DNA of 64,000 nt from Nostoc sp. FACHB-892. Its GTDB lineage: Bacteria; Cyanobacteriota; Cyanobacteriia; Cyanobacteriales; Nostocaceae. Of the stretch, positions 52,304 through 60,601 are shown piece after piece (the first letter of the stretch is position 1; each line of letters opens with the position of its first letter). The notes below the pieces were generated by a model. That model did no database searches and was not told where the DNA came from. It was given only the letters and a program-made list of their open reading frames with translations. The stretch is taken from NCBI RefSeq assembly GCF_014698795.1, contig NZ_JACJTR010000011.1, positions 162,409 through 226,408 of the forward strand, written 5' to 3'. The position numbers and the translations under genes were made by a program.

Positions 52304-52986
52304 TCAAATAGCAGTTAAAACAGGCTGAAAAGGTTGCAATAAAATAGCCAAAATTTTATCAACTTCTTTAATATAGTATTCAGTCAAATCTATATAAACA
52401 GTCGCATCTTCTAAAAATAAAAACTTCCAGTTAGTTCCACTAGTAACCGAGCCATAAATCCGCCCAACTTCATTACCTTGATTTTAATTGAACAGTTGCG
52501 CGGCAATCATCGCTGCTACACATTGACCCAGACCGCCGATAATATCTTCTTTTTTCGTTTCAAAAATAAACATTACCGGAGCAGAAATAAATAATTGCTC
52601 TTGCGAATTGCTGATGATGTAATCGCAAAAGCCTTGTAAGCCTTGAGTTGCATCAACATTAAATTCATTTCCAGAGAACAGTGAGATTTTATTATTTAAT
52701 AATCGTCTGACCTCTGCGAGGATTGGTGCAATTAAAAACTCCGACCTTGCTTTTTCGGTTGAGATTGCAGTTGCTAAAGGGATGTAATCTATTAAAATCG
52801 TTTTGAGAGTACACCCGTAAGGGCACGGCAGTGCCGTGCCCCTACACCTTGCAATATAATCTTGTACCGCATCTGAATGGGAACCGCCATAACAGGTTTT
52901 GTATCAGCAAATAAATTCCGAGTTTCATCGAGTGTTAAGTCAAAACTCTTTTTCACCTTAGCGAGACTAAAATCGCTGTATAGCAT
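52304..52986 (-). pseudogene. Broken conserved gene (nuclease-like), repeat-inserted
   Basis: Read on the minus strand, the gene starts MLYSDFSLAKVKKSFDLTLD and runs into a palindromic repeat at 52811-52847 that shifts the frame. It resumes in another frame as [40 protein letters not shown] and [20 protein letters not shown], hits a TAA at 52484-52486 and continues in the same frame to a TGA at 52304. The intact form would be about 220 residues. FETKKE and GLGQC resemble the nuclease-like proteins with an E-x-K core common in cyanobacteria. Confidence 0.75.
52811..52847. repeat. GGGCACGGCAGTGCCGTGCCC palindrome
   Basis: GGGCACGGCA followed by GTGCCGTGCCC forms a near-perfect palindrome bounded by GTAA and CTAC, the known look of a Nostoc repeat; here it splits a gene out of frame. 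Confidence 0.8.
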
Positions 52987-53029
52987 CCTTCCACCTTGTG
53001 ATTATCTATAGCGCTTCTGGGTTGAGTTC

Positions 53030-53115
53030 AATAGAGACCTAACCCCCAACCCCTCTTCCCTACAAAGGAATGGGAGTAAGACTCAAAGCCTCTCCCCTCT
53101 TAGGGGAGAGGTCAT
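53030..53115. repeat. CCTTCCCT double-hairpin dispersed repeat, copy 2
   Basis: CTCTTCCCTACAAAGGAATG, AGACTCAAAGCCTCTCCCCT and TAGGGGAGAGGT match copy 1 at 6307 throughout. It lies just after the stop of the STAND gene. Confidence 0.8.
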
Positions 53116-53163
53116 AGACTTATTTTTGCAAAAGTGAGATGACTTAATTTTTGGCTCAATTCT

Positions 53164-56100
53164 CTAATTCTGTAGCTTCTTAATCTCTGCATCTGTAAAC
53201 GGATTCTTCCCGGCGCGTAAATCTTTCACCCAGCGTTGCCGTTGTGCTTTACTATCTTTATCTTCAGTTTGGGCGATGTATGCCTCAAAGTCTTCAATTG
53301 CTCCTTGATAGTTGCCTGTTAGCGCCCTAGCCAAGCCACGAACACTACGAATATTGCCATCTTCAGGTGCAAGGGCAACGGCTTGTTCACAGGCTGGTAA
53401 AACATCGGCGGCTTGTTTTTGCAGACTCCCGCGCCAGCATAGTGTATTCCAAGAATCAGCAGGAATTTCGACTTTTGGATCAAGCTTGAGGGCTGCGGTA
53501 TAAGCTGCTAGTGTTTCTTTAAACTTGTTCTCTTGTAAGCGACTATTTCCTTCAGCAACTGAGCGTTCAGCTTTGCCTTTGTTGAGAAACTCTTGTGCTT
53601 TTACGTTAGGTTCAAATCTTAAATTAGCATCCCACTGCTGTGCTTTGCGGAATTTGACAACAGCATTATCAATGTCTTCATTTCGCGCTAATTTCTCACC
53701 TTGGATGACTAATACTGTAGCGGCTTGCACCAGCCGAGGCGGAGTTTGGCATTCTGTTAGTTCTTGCAGGACTTCAGGATAGACAACCAAATAATTGTTG
53801 AGCAAGCCACAACCATCTTTGACTAACTTATTTAAATCCAAATTCCATATAATTATCGTCTTATCAGCACTTGCAGAAGCCAGCCTTTGCTCATCGGGGC
53901 TGAACACCACGCTAATGACCGGACTGCTATGCCCAGTCAGGGTTTGCACAGCTTTGCCAGTGGCGACATGCCAGAGTTTGATGGTGTTATCAGCACTTGC
54001 AGAAGCCAGCCTTTGCCCATCGGGGCTGAACACCACGCTATAGACCGAACTGCTATGCCCAGTCAGGGTTTGCACAGCTTTGCCTGTGGCGACATCCCAG
54101 AGTTTGATGGTGTTGTCATAACTTGCAGAAGCCAGCCTTTGCCCATCGGGGCTGAACACCACGCTATAGACCGAACTGCTATGCCCAGTCAGGGTTTGCA
54201 CAGCTTTGCCACTGGCGACATCCCAGAGTTTGATGGTGTTGTCATAACTTGCAGAAGCCAGCCTTTGCCCATCGGGGCTGAACACCACGCTATAGACCCA
54301 ACTGCTATGCCCAGTCAGGGTTTGCACAGCTTTACCACTGGCGACATCCCAGAGTTTGATGGTGTTGTCAGCACTTGCAGAAGCCAGCCTTTGCCCATCG
54401 GGGCTGAACACCACGCTAATGACCGTATTGCTATGCCCAGTCAGGGTTTGCACAGCTTTGCCAGTGGCGACATCCCAGAGTTTGATGGTGTTGTCAACAC
54501 TTGCAGAAGCCAGCCTTTGCCCATTGGGGCTGAACACCACGCTATAGACCCAACTGCTATGCCCAGTCAAGGTTTGCACAGCTTTACCACTGGCGACATC
54601 CCAGAGTTTGATGGTGTTGTCAGCACTTGCAGAAGCCAGCCTTTGCCCATCGGGGCTGAACACCACGCTATAGACCGCACTGCTATGCCCAGTCAGGGTT
54701 TGCACAGCTTTACCACTGGCGACATCCCAGAGTTTGATGGTGTTGTCAGCACTTGCAGAAGCCAGCCTTTGCCCATCGGGGCTGAACACCACGCTAATGA
54801 CCGCACTGCTATGCCCAGTCAGGGTTTGCACAGCTTTACCACTGGCGACATCCCAGAGTTTGATGGTGTTGTCAACACTTGCAGAAGCCAGCCTTTGCCC
54901 ATCGGAGCTGAACACCACGCTACTGACCGAACTGTTATGCCCTTCTAATGTATTCAGTTCTTGGAATTTGTTTTCTGGTTGTAAGTACACAGCTTTCCGC
55001 AATGTTCCCACAACCCGCATCTGGGTATCTACCGCCACCTTCCCGGCATTTTTCAGTTTTCCGCGTGCTTTTAAGCTTTCTGTCAGTGCATCCCAGGTTT
55101 GTCCAGAGGCAGAAAAGGTGGCTGAAGAGTTAACAAGGGCGTTAATTTCACTGATTTCAGCTTGTTTTTTTTCCTTTTCTGCCCTTTGTGCTGCATCCCA
55201 GGCTGTAAATGTTAGTCCAGCTAAGACTAATCCGGCTGCAACTGAACCAAAAAAGGCGCGTTTGAGAAAGTTATTTAGTTTCGCTTCACTAATTTTTCTT
55301 TGTTCTCGTTCTTTTTCCAGTTCCGCCATTACCTGCTTTAACTTCGGTTCTTGTTGCTGGCGGATAAAGGCGGCGATGTAGTCATGTACCAGTTGATAAC
55401 GGTCGGCGGGGTTTTCTGGTAGCAAAACCACCAAGCCAGATTGGACAAAAATCTCTAACACTAAATCTAATTTACTGATTTCAGAAGCTTGTTCCGCCCT
55501 AGCCTCTGATCCCCCCGCCTTTAAATAATTCGTAATTCGTAATTCGTAATTCGTAATTAAGTTTTGGAATGGAGATTTGAACTTAACTGCAAAAGATACT
55601 ATTGGTTGAGGTAGGGGAATTAAACGCTCAAATGTTGTTAAAAAGGGGGTAGAAAGAATAAAGCCCCCCTTTTTAAGGGGGGTTGGGGGGATCTCCGATA
55701 AGTACGGCAACAAATCGCGTTCCAATTCAGCGCGAGTCTTCAGAGGGCGAGTTCCTTTTTCATCGGTCAGCAAATAGAGTAATATGTCTGCTGCTTGCTG
55801 ATTTTCTTCACCGCAATCATTAACAACTTCATTCAAATAACGCTTAACCAATTCGTCTTTAGTGCCACCCTTGCGATATTCTGCCAGAGTTGTAATATTC
55901 TCCGTTTGCAGTTGCGCCCCCACAACCTGCAACTCAATGGGACGAACTTCACCCAATTCCCCGGCTAAATCTTGCACCAGTTGTTGAACTAAAGCACATT
56001 CCAAGCGGAAACTAGTATTTTCAGTTAAACGCTGAATAATTGACTTCGCATCAGCACGCGAGAAATTCCCCAACTTGTAAAGCACATTATTACTGAGAAT

Positions 56101-58599
56101 GTCATTGCCAATAATCTTGAGGCTGGACAAATCATTGCACTCTAGCAAGTAATGGATGTAATCTACCCGCAGTGATAAGATAACTTTCACCGATAGAACA
56201 TTCAGACACTCTCCCAAAAACTCAAAGAATTGCTTTCTTTGTGCAGGTTCGGTGTAAACAAAGAAAAATTCCTCAAATTGATCGAAAATTAGCACCGTTC
56301 GCAGGTTGCGCTGTTCGTTTTCCCGTAATTGAGTGATTAGAAACTTTGTAGAGACGCGATTCATCGCGTCTGCACTAGGACGTGAAGAAGACGAGAGAAC
56401 TAAGGAGTGGGTATTTTGAATATCAAAGGTCGAAGTTCCGAGTTCTGAAGTCGAAGTTCCGAGTTCTGAGGTTGAAGTTCCGAGTTCTGAGGTCGAAGTG
56501 CCGAGTTCTGAGGTTGAAGTTCCGAATTCTGAGGTTGAAGTTCCGAGTTCTGAGGTTGAAGTGCCGAGTTCTGAGGTCGAAGTGCCGAGTTCTGAGGTTG
56601 AAGTGCCGAGTTCTGAGGTTGAAGTGCCGAGTTCTGACTGTCGCCAATCAGGAAAGACGCGATGAATCGCGTCTCTACAAACTCTCGATTCCTCACTTTT
56701 TCTTAAAAGCCTGCTTAATTCTTCTACCCAGTTGGTGTAAACTCGCATTACTACGGGCAAATAATCTTGAATACCGATCGCTTTATTCTTTAAAGCTGGT
56801 ATTAATCCCGCATTTACCAGAGAACTTTTGCCGACACCCGATTGCCCATGAATTACTATCAACTTATAATCAGGGCGACCCATGCGTTCAATTAAACGTT
56901 CTACATCCAATAGGCGACCAGATGCAGCAATTTCTGGGGCAATGTTTCCTTGCGGAGAGTTTGAGCGCAATGTCTCTACAAATGCCTGTTTGGTAGCTTC
57001 TAATCTACCCGCACCAATAAAAGCCCGCAAGCCAAATTGCTGTTCAATAGAACGCTGTTGCTGTTTGATGTTGTATGCTTTGAGATATTCTTTTTGCTCA
57101 AAGTAAAGCTGCTGCAAAAACCTGAGAATATCCAAGTAAAGCCTGACATCTTCTAGGGGATTACCCACATCCCTAGCAGTTTCTAAGCTGAGAGTTGCCT
57201 GTTGAGTTTGACCTAAATGGTATTGAGAACGACTTAAAATAAACTGATATAAACTCAAATCTTTTGACTTGAAATCTCTTTCAGGAATATCAGATAAAAC
57301 CTGACTTTTCACCTCATCCGCGAAACCTAACCCCCCAGCCGCCTTCCCTACGAGGGAAGGGGGAGAATTCAAAGCCTCTCTCCTTGCAGGAGAGAGGTTT
57401 GGAGAGAGGTTTTTCAGATCCTGTGAAAAGTCAGCAGCTAAAACCCCTGATATATTCGCTGATTCCAGATTAGGAATTGCCGCAAAAACTTCCAAGGCTT
57501 GCTTAACTAACTGATTTGCTTGAACCCAATTATTTTGAGCCAAAGCCACTTCAGCTAAAAAACCGTAATCTTTGGCTAGTTCTCTTAATTGATTGTTATT
57601 TCGATGGATTACTAAAGCTTGTTCTGAAAGACTTTGTAATGTTTCCCACTTTTGCAATTCTCGCAAGATATCACCAAATTTAACTACTGCATTAGCAATT
57701 AAATCTGGACTTCTAAACTGGCTAATAAAATTTATATACTCTTGAATATAATGCCAAGTCGTTTGCCAATCTGAATGATTGATATCTTGATGTTTAAAAG
57801 CTTTTAAATAATAACAAAAGCCAATCTCACCAAGGATTTTTGTCTGTCGTTCTAAATTATGATTTTGCTGCCAAAGTTCTAAAGCTTTGTGATAATGCTC
57901 TAATGCCGAATCTTTTTGATTATTTATTTGTTTAACAAATCCTAATAAAGATTCTAAATTAGCTTGAGTTTCTAAATTATAAATATCTGGCTTGCTGAGT
58001 AAATATTTACGCGCTGCTTCTAACTCCTTCTCCAGTTTAATATATACATCAACACTAAACTTTAAGTTATTACTAAACCATTGATTAGCCGTTTCGCTGA
58101 TAAAATCTATCAATTCCTGTGTTGATATGGCAAAATCTCTTGTAGTTGCCCAACTTTCCAAATCTGGTGCAAGCTGTATTAGTTGCTTGTAGATTTCATC
58201 GTCAATCCACAATACTAAGGGGAAAGCAAAATTCTTGCGAAAGTCTTCCCGCACCTGATTTGCAGAAGTTAACATCACAGATAAATTCTGCACTGATTCT
58301 AAACCCACAACCATTACACAGGCTGGTATTTCTGCGCCAAATTCTTCCTGAATCGCAGTATAAAGAGTTTTGTTAGATTGCTGCACTGCCAAGACACGAA
58401 TTTCAACTTGACAAATTTCCCGCAGTCTAGAGATTAAGCGATCGCGCAAGCTAGCATAATTACACCGTGCCAAAATCAGCTTAAACTGTCCCACGGAGGA
58501 TTCGATCGCCCAAGCTAATTGTTTCAGAGAGCGTTGGCGTAGCCCGTCGTAGACATCGCTGTTTATATGGTCATTTTTTGGTGATTGCGAGTCTGTCAT
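53164..58599 (-). CDS. STAND NTPase with membrane helix, nine WD40 repeats and TPRs
   Basis: The 1811-residue protein has the following order: an N-terminal domain (SLKQLAWAIESSVGQFKLIL, about residues 20-200); a helical TPR-like region (about 200-550); a STAND/nSTAND1-type ATPase with Walker A GQSGVGKS at 585-592 and Walker B LIFDQFEEFF; a winged/helical region; one membrane helix (about 1113-1134); nine WD40 blades (about 1212-1590); and C-terminal TPRs. Such NLR-like proteins sense a ligand through the repeats and oligomerise to trigger an effector. Several intergenic repeats lie in frame inside it. It is the last gene of an operon with a small coil protein and a P-loop ATPase. Confidence 0.88.
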   Translation of the reverse strand: MTDSQSPKNDHINSDVYDGLRQRSLKQLAWAIESSVGQFKLILARCNYASLRDRLISRLREICQVEIRVLAVQQSNKTLYTAIQEEFGAEIPACVMVVGLESVQNLSVMLTSANQVREDFRKNFAFPLVLWIDDEIYKQLIQLAPDLESWATTRDFAISTQELIDFISETANQWFSNNLKFSVDVYIKLEKELEAARKYLLSKPDIYNLETQANLESLLGFVKQINNQKDSALEHYHKALELWQQNHNLERQTKILGEIGFCYYLKAFKHQDINHSDWQTTWHYIQEYINFISQFRSPDLIANAVVKFGDILRELQKWETLQSLSEQALVIHRNNNQLRELAKDYGFLAEVALAQNNWVQANQLVKQALEVFAAIPNLESANISGVLAADFSQDLKNLSPNLSPARREALNSPPSLVGKAAGGLGFADEVKSQVLSDIPERDFKSKDLSLYQFILSRSQYHLGQTQQATLSLETARDVGNPLEDVRLYLDILRFLQQLYFEQKEYLKAYNIKQQQRSIEQQFGLRAFIGAGRLEATKQAFVETLRSNSPQGNIAPEIAASGRLLDVERLIERMGRPDYKLIVIHGQSGVGKSSLVNAGLIPALKNKAIGIQDYLPVVMRVYTNWVEELSRLLRKSEESRVCRDAIHRVFPDWRQSELGTSTSELGTSTSELGTSTSELGTSTSELGTSTSEFGTSTSELGTSTSELGTSTSELGTSTSELGTSTFDIQNTHSLVLSSSSRPSADAMNRVSTKFLITQLRENEQRNLRTVLIFDQFEEFFFVYTEPAQRKQFFEFLGECLNVLSVKVILSLRVDYIHYLLECNDLSSLKIIGNDILSNNVLYKLGNFSRADAKSIIQRLTENTSFRLECALVQQLVQDLAGELGEVRPIELQVVGAQLQTENITTLAEYRKGGTKDELVKRYLNEVVNDCGEENQQAADILLYLLTDEKGTRPLKTRAELERDLLPYLSEIPPTPLKKGGFILSTPFLTTFERLIPLPQPIVSFAVKFKSPFQNLITNYELRITNYLKAGGSEARAEQASEISKLDLVLEIFVQSGLVVLLPENPADRYQLVHDYIAAFIRQQQEPKLKQVMAELEKEREQRKISEAKLNNFLKRAFFGSVAAGLVLAGLTFTAWDAAQRAEKEKKQAEISEINALVNSSATFSASGQTWDALTESLKARGKLKNAGKVAVDTQMRVVGTLRKAVYLQPENKFQELNTLEGHNSSVSSVVFSSDGQRLASASVDNTIKLWDVASGKAVQTLTGHSSAVISVVFSPDGQRLASASADNTIKLWDVASGKAVQTLTGHSSAVYSVVFSPDGQRLASASADNTIKLWDVASGKAVQTLTGHSSWVYSVVFSPNGQRLASASVDNTIKLWDVATGKAVQTLTGHSNTVISVVFSPDGQRLASASADNTIKLWDVASGKAVQTLTGHSSWVYSVVFSPDGQRLASASYDNTIKLWDVASGKAVQTLTGHSSSVYSVVFSPDGQRLASASYDNTIKLWDVATGKAVQTLTGHSSSVYSVVFSPDGQRLASASADNTIKLWHVATGKAVQTLTGHSSPVISVVFSPDEQRLASASADKTIIIWNLDLNKLVKDGCGLLNNYLVVYPEVLQELTECQTPPRLVQAATVLVIQGEKLARNEDIDNAVVKFRKAQQWDANLRFEPNVKAQEFLNKGKAERSVAEGNSRLQENKFKETLAAYTAALKLDPKVEIPADSWNTLCWRGSLQKQAADVLPACEQAVALAPEDGNIRSVRGLARALTGNYQGAIEDFEAYIAQTEDKDSKAQRQRWVKDLRAGKNPFTDAEIKKLQN
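53830..54965 (-). repeat. Nine near-identical 126-bp WD40 repeat units
   Basis: Each unit encodes 42 residues on the frame GHSS-x-V-x-SVVFSPDGQRLA then SAS-x-DNTIKLWDVA. Differences cluster at the x positions (Ala, Trp, Ser, Thr or Pro; Ile or Tyr; Ala, Val or Tyr) while the rest is almost invariant, including at DNA level. Confidence 0.9.
55515..55560. repeat. AATTCGT heptamer array inside the STAND gene
   Basis: AATTCGTAATTCGTAATTCG and further units are translated in frame as ITNYELRITNYL at about residue 1015-1028. Confidence 0.85.
55637..55693. repeat. GATCCCCCC element inside the STAND gene
   Basis: AAGCCCCCCTTTTTAAGGGG then GGTTGGGGGGATC is the same family as 4988-5063, and encodes EIPPTPLKKGGFILSTPF near residue 970-988. 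Confidence 0.85.
56349..56371. repeat. GAGACGCGAT palindrome inside the STAND gene, copy 1
   Basis: TAGAGACGCGATTCATCGCG followed by TC, in frame, encodes DAMNRVS near residue 743-750. Confidence 0.75.
56425..56637 (-). repeat. Ten copies of a 21-bp tandem repeat in the STAND gene
   Basis: Units of GAAGTTCCGAGTTCTGAGGT plus one base encode ten SELGTST heptapeptides (one SEFGTST) at about residues 655-724, just after the Walker A region. The array looks like a linker that can expand or shrink without a frameshift. Confidence 0.9.
56655..56678. repeat. GAGACGCGAT palindrome inside the STAND gene, copy 2
   Basis: AAGACGCGATGAATCGCGTC followed by TCTAC, in frame, encodes CRDAIHRVF at about residue 641-648. 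Confidence 0.75.
57328..57411. repeat. CCTTCCCT double-hairpin repeat inside the STAND gene, copy 3
   Basis: GCCTTCCCTACGAGGGAAGG, AGAATTCAAAGCCTCTCTCC and TTGCAGGAGAGAGG match copy 1, and are translated in frame as LSPARREALNSPPSLVGKAA and flanking residues (about 397-424). Confidence 0.85.
58531..58563. repeat. GC-rich repeat at the STAND N-terminus
   Basis: GCGTTGGCGTAGCCCGTCGT followed by AGACATCGC is a typical dispersed repeat unit. On the coding strand it encodes SDVYDGLRQRS in the first 25 residues of the protein. Confidence 0.65.
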
Positions 58600-58786
58600 A
58601 AGTTAAAAGTTAAAAGGGCGGTTAGAAACCGCGTCTACACAGGCAAAACCCACCTCCGTGGGTTTCAAACCCTTGATTTTTTCTTAGTCCACCTCTGTGG
58701 ACTACCCTCCGGGAAGCCGCAAAGCGTCTATGTTTGTATAGCCACGTTCGCGTCAGCATGCCGGAGGCTCTAAGTTGACTACAAAA
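58600..58786. repeat. Composite dispersed repeat between the coil and STAND genes
   Basis: GGGCGGTTAGAAACCGCGTC, AACCCACCTCCGTGGGTTT and TAGTCCACCTCTGTGGACTA form three hairpins, followed by a GC-rich repeat fragment. It fills the operon gap and could modulate read-through into the STAND gene. Confidence 0.8.
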
Positions 58787-58975
58787 TTAAACTTCCTGGC
58801 ATTTTAACTCCTGTATTAATACTTGAGCGCGTTTGCTAGCTTCTCTTGCTTGTTGTCTAAAATACTTGGCTTGCTGACGGTTACTTAAGCATACTTCAGA
58901 TGCTTTTCTACTAAATTCAACAGCTTGTTGACTGAGTTCTTTAATCCGAGTCTTTAACTCTTGGATTGTTTTCAC
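58787..58975 (-). CDS. Small helical coiled-coil protein in the ATPase-STAND operon
   Basis: The 62-residue protein starts at a GTG that overlaps the ATPase stop by four bases (GTGA), which supports real translation by coupling. It is almost fully helical with heptad character (MKTIQELKTRIKELSQQAVE, KYFRQQAREASKRAQVLIQE) and basic. I do not recognise the family. It may be an adaptor or regulator of the ATPase or STAND protein. Confidence 0.65.
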   Translation of the reverse strand: MKTIQELKTRIKELSQQAVEFSRKASEVCLSNRQQAKYFRQQAREASKRAQVLIQELKCQEV

Positions 58976-60321
58976 TGCAACTCCTTCGCTTCCGCCAAGA
59001 TGGGATTAACATCAAACCAAGACTGGCCACCATCCCGATATTCAAAGACAAACCGACTGCGGATCAGTTTTTGATATCCGTGGTCATCACTCACCTTTTT
59101 CCTTTCCTTGACATGGCGTAACAATTGCCACTCATCATCAGAAATTGGCAACATGATTTCATTCCGCCGAGAACGAATCACTTCCTCTAAGGTTTCACGG
59201 GTTAAGGGAAGGCTCATCTCTTCCATAATCCAGGTATTTAGGAGCCTCAGCACATCCCGCACATGACCACCGCTCATTTGACACAAGCGTTCTAGGCTAG
59301 CAGCACTATCAAAAATTTCGGTAACTTTATTTAAACGCTCCTCTGGTGTTATGTCAGGAAAAGCTCTAGCAAGTACCATCTGCTGCATGAGTGCCATTCC
59401 TTGTGTATGAACACTGCCATCAGTCTTTTGTACAGGTACCATTGGTAACACTTTGGGGTCTTCTGGGAAACGCTGAGTCAGCATTCCGTAATCATTGGAA
59501 AACTTCAAAGACAAGGGCATGGTGTAGATGAGATGACAATTCAGCTTGGTCAAAAACTCACCTTGATCGACAAATAAATATTCCTGCTGCGGACGACCCC
59601 AAGGTTTGACACGATTATCTATGCGGTCAAGATTATCGACAATTACCACTAGACCATTTTTACCCTGCTGTTTGAGTTTAGCCACGGCAGGTTCTAATAA
59701 TTCTTGATTAATCGCTTCTAGCAGCTTAGTTTTTTGCGGTGCTAAATACTGATTAAGTTTTTCTCGCAGGGTTGGGTCATTTTTCATCTTGCTAGTGATT
59801 TCACCAATGCCCATAGACAAAGAAAGTTTTTCTTTATCTGCGGATAAACCAACATCACCAAGCACCGGAACCTTAACTTTTGCCCCAGTCACCTCGGAGT
59901 TTAAGACCTTCCAAGCACCTTGCAGCAACTCATTAAACTTGTTGGGTGACTCTAGAGTAATTTTATCCAGACTTTGACTTACACGCCGAGCGATCGCTAG
60001 CAGCACATCAGCAATATCAACATCGGTCATTTCCAAATCGTCACTGGACTCAAAATAGACCACATGGAAGCCTAACTTTTCTAGTTCTGCTTGTAATCGC
60101 AATAGTTCTGTCGATTTTCCACAACCAATATGCCCAGTAAATAACGTGCAAGTGGGTTCATTAGGCTTAAAAAAAGTAATCTTCTGCTTCAGTTTGCCAA
60201 GAATATCACCACCTCGGACTGAGGAAAAATCTATATAATACTTGCTATCAGAGCTATGGTTGACAAACAGAGTTCTGCTGGGATCGCTAGCCTGATAAAA
60301 TTCCCGTAAATCTATGGGCAT
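58972..60321 (-). CDS. P-loop ATPase (AAA/KAP-like) heading the STAND operon
   Basis: From the ATG at 60321 (MPIDLREFYQASDPSR) the protein has 449 residues; a longer frame from a TTG at 60372 is less likely. Walker A GHIGCGKST is at 63-71 and Walker B in GLVVIVDNLDRI (about 222-235), followed by YTMPLSLKFSND with sensor-like residues. The C-terminus (EWQLLRHVKERKKVSDDHGY) looks like a winged helix. It belongs to the broad AAA/STAND-related ATPases of unknown target. The coupled small gene and the STAND gene follow. Confidence 0.82.
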   Translation of the reverse strand: MPIDLREFYQASDPSRTLFVNHSSDSKYYIDFSSVRGGDILGKLKQKITFFKPNEPTCTLFTGHIGCGKSTELLRLQAELEKLGFHVVYFESSDDLEMTDVDIADVLLAIARRVSQSLDKITLESPNKFNELLQGAWKVLNSEVTGAKVKVPVLGDVGLSADKEKLSLSMGIGEITSKMKNDPTLREKLNQYLAPQKTKLLEAINQELLEPAVAKLKQQGKNGLVVIVDNLDRIDNRVKPWGRPQQEYLFVDQGEFLTKLNCHLIYTMPLSLKFSNDYGMLTQRFPEDPKVLPMVPVQKTDGSVHTQGMALMQQMVLARAFPDITPEERLNKVTEIFDSAASLERLCQMSGGHVRDVLRLLNTWIMEEMSLPLTRETLEEVIRSRRNEIMLPISDDEWQLLRHVKERKKVSDDHGYQKLIRSRFVFEYRDGGQSWFDVNPILAEAKELQ

Positions 60322-60425
60322 AATGCTGGTAGTGCAACTATCTCGTATTTTATTAACATATCCTTGTGCCAAAGGATAAAGTTACTTACATCATTGCATC
60401 TCACTATTTCGGAGAATTTTCGCTT

Positions 60426-60505
60426 TTACCTCTCTTCCTCTGTGTTCTCAGCGCCTCTGCGGTTCGTTAAGGAAGAATAAAACCACAGAGGCACAGAGAA
60501 ATTAA
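60426..60505. repeat. CGCAGAGGCGC-type repeat upstream of leuC
   Basis: CTCTGTGTTCTCAGCGCCTC, TGCGGTTCGTTAAGGAAG and ACCACAGAGGCACAGAGA form a loose inverted repeat. The same family encodes the C-terminal tail of the thioesterase at 35822-35872. Confidence 0.7.
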
Positions 60506-60601
60506 GAGTACAAAACTGTAAGTAATATTTAAGTGATCTGCAAAAACCGAGATTTTTTTTGATACTATTTAAGACCGGACTCTTGAAATATTGATTGACG
60601 T

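Noticed and set aside
53887..54948. 353-codon plus-strand open frame across the WD40 region
   Set aside because: It is a shadow of the nine WD40 units; the repeated period of 126 bases keeps this frame open. Products are repetitive without known domains.
56382..56996. 204-codon plus-strand frame, and minus-strand frames of QNSALQP and LRTRHFN repeats
   Set aside because: They arise from the 21-bp tandem units in other frames of the STAND gene.
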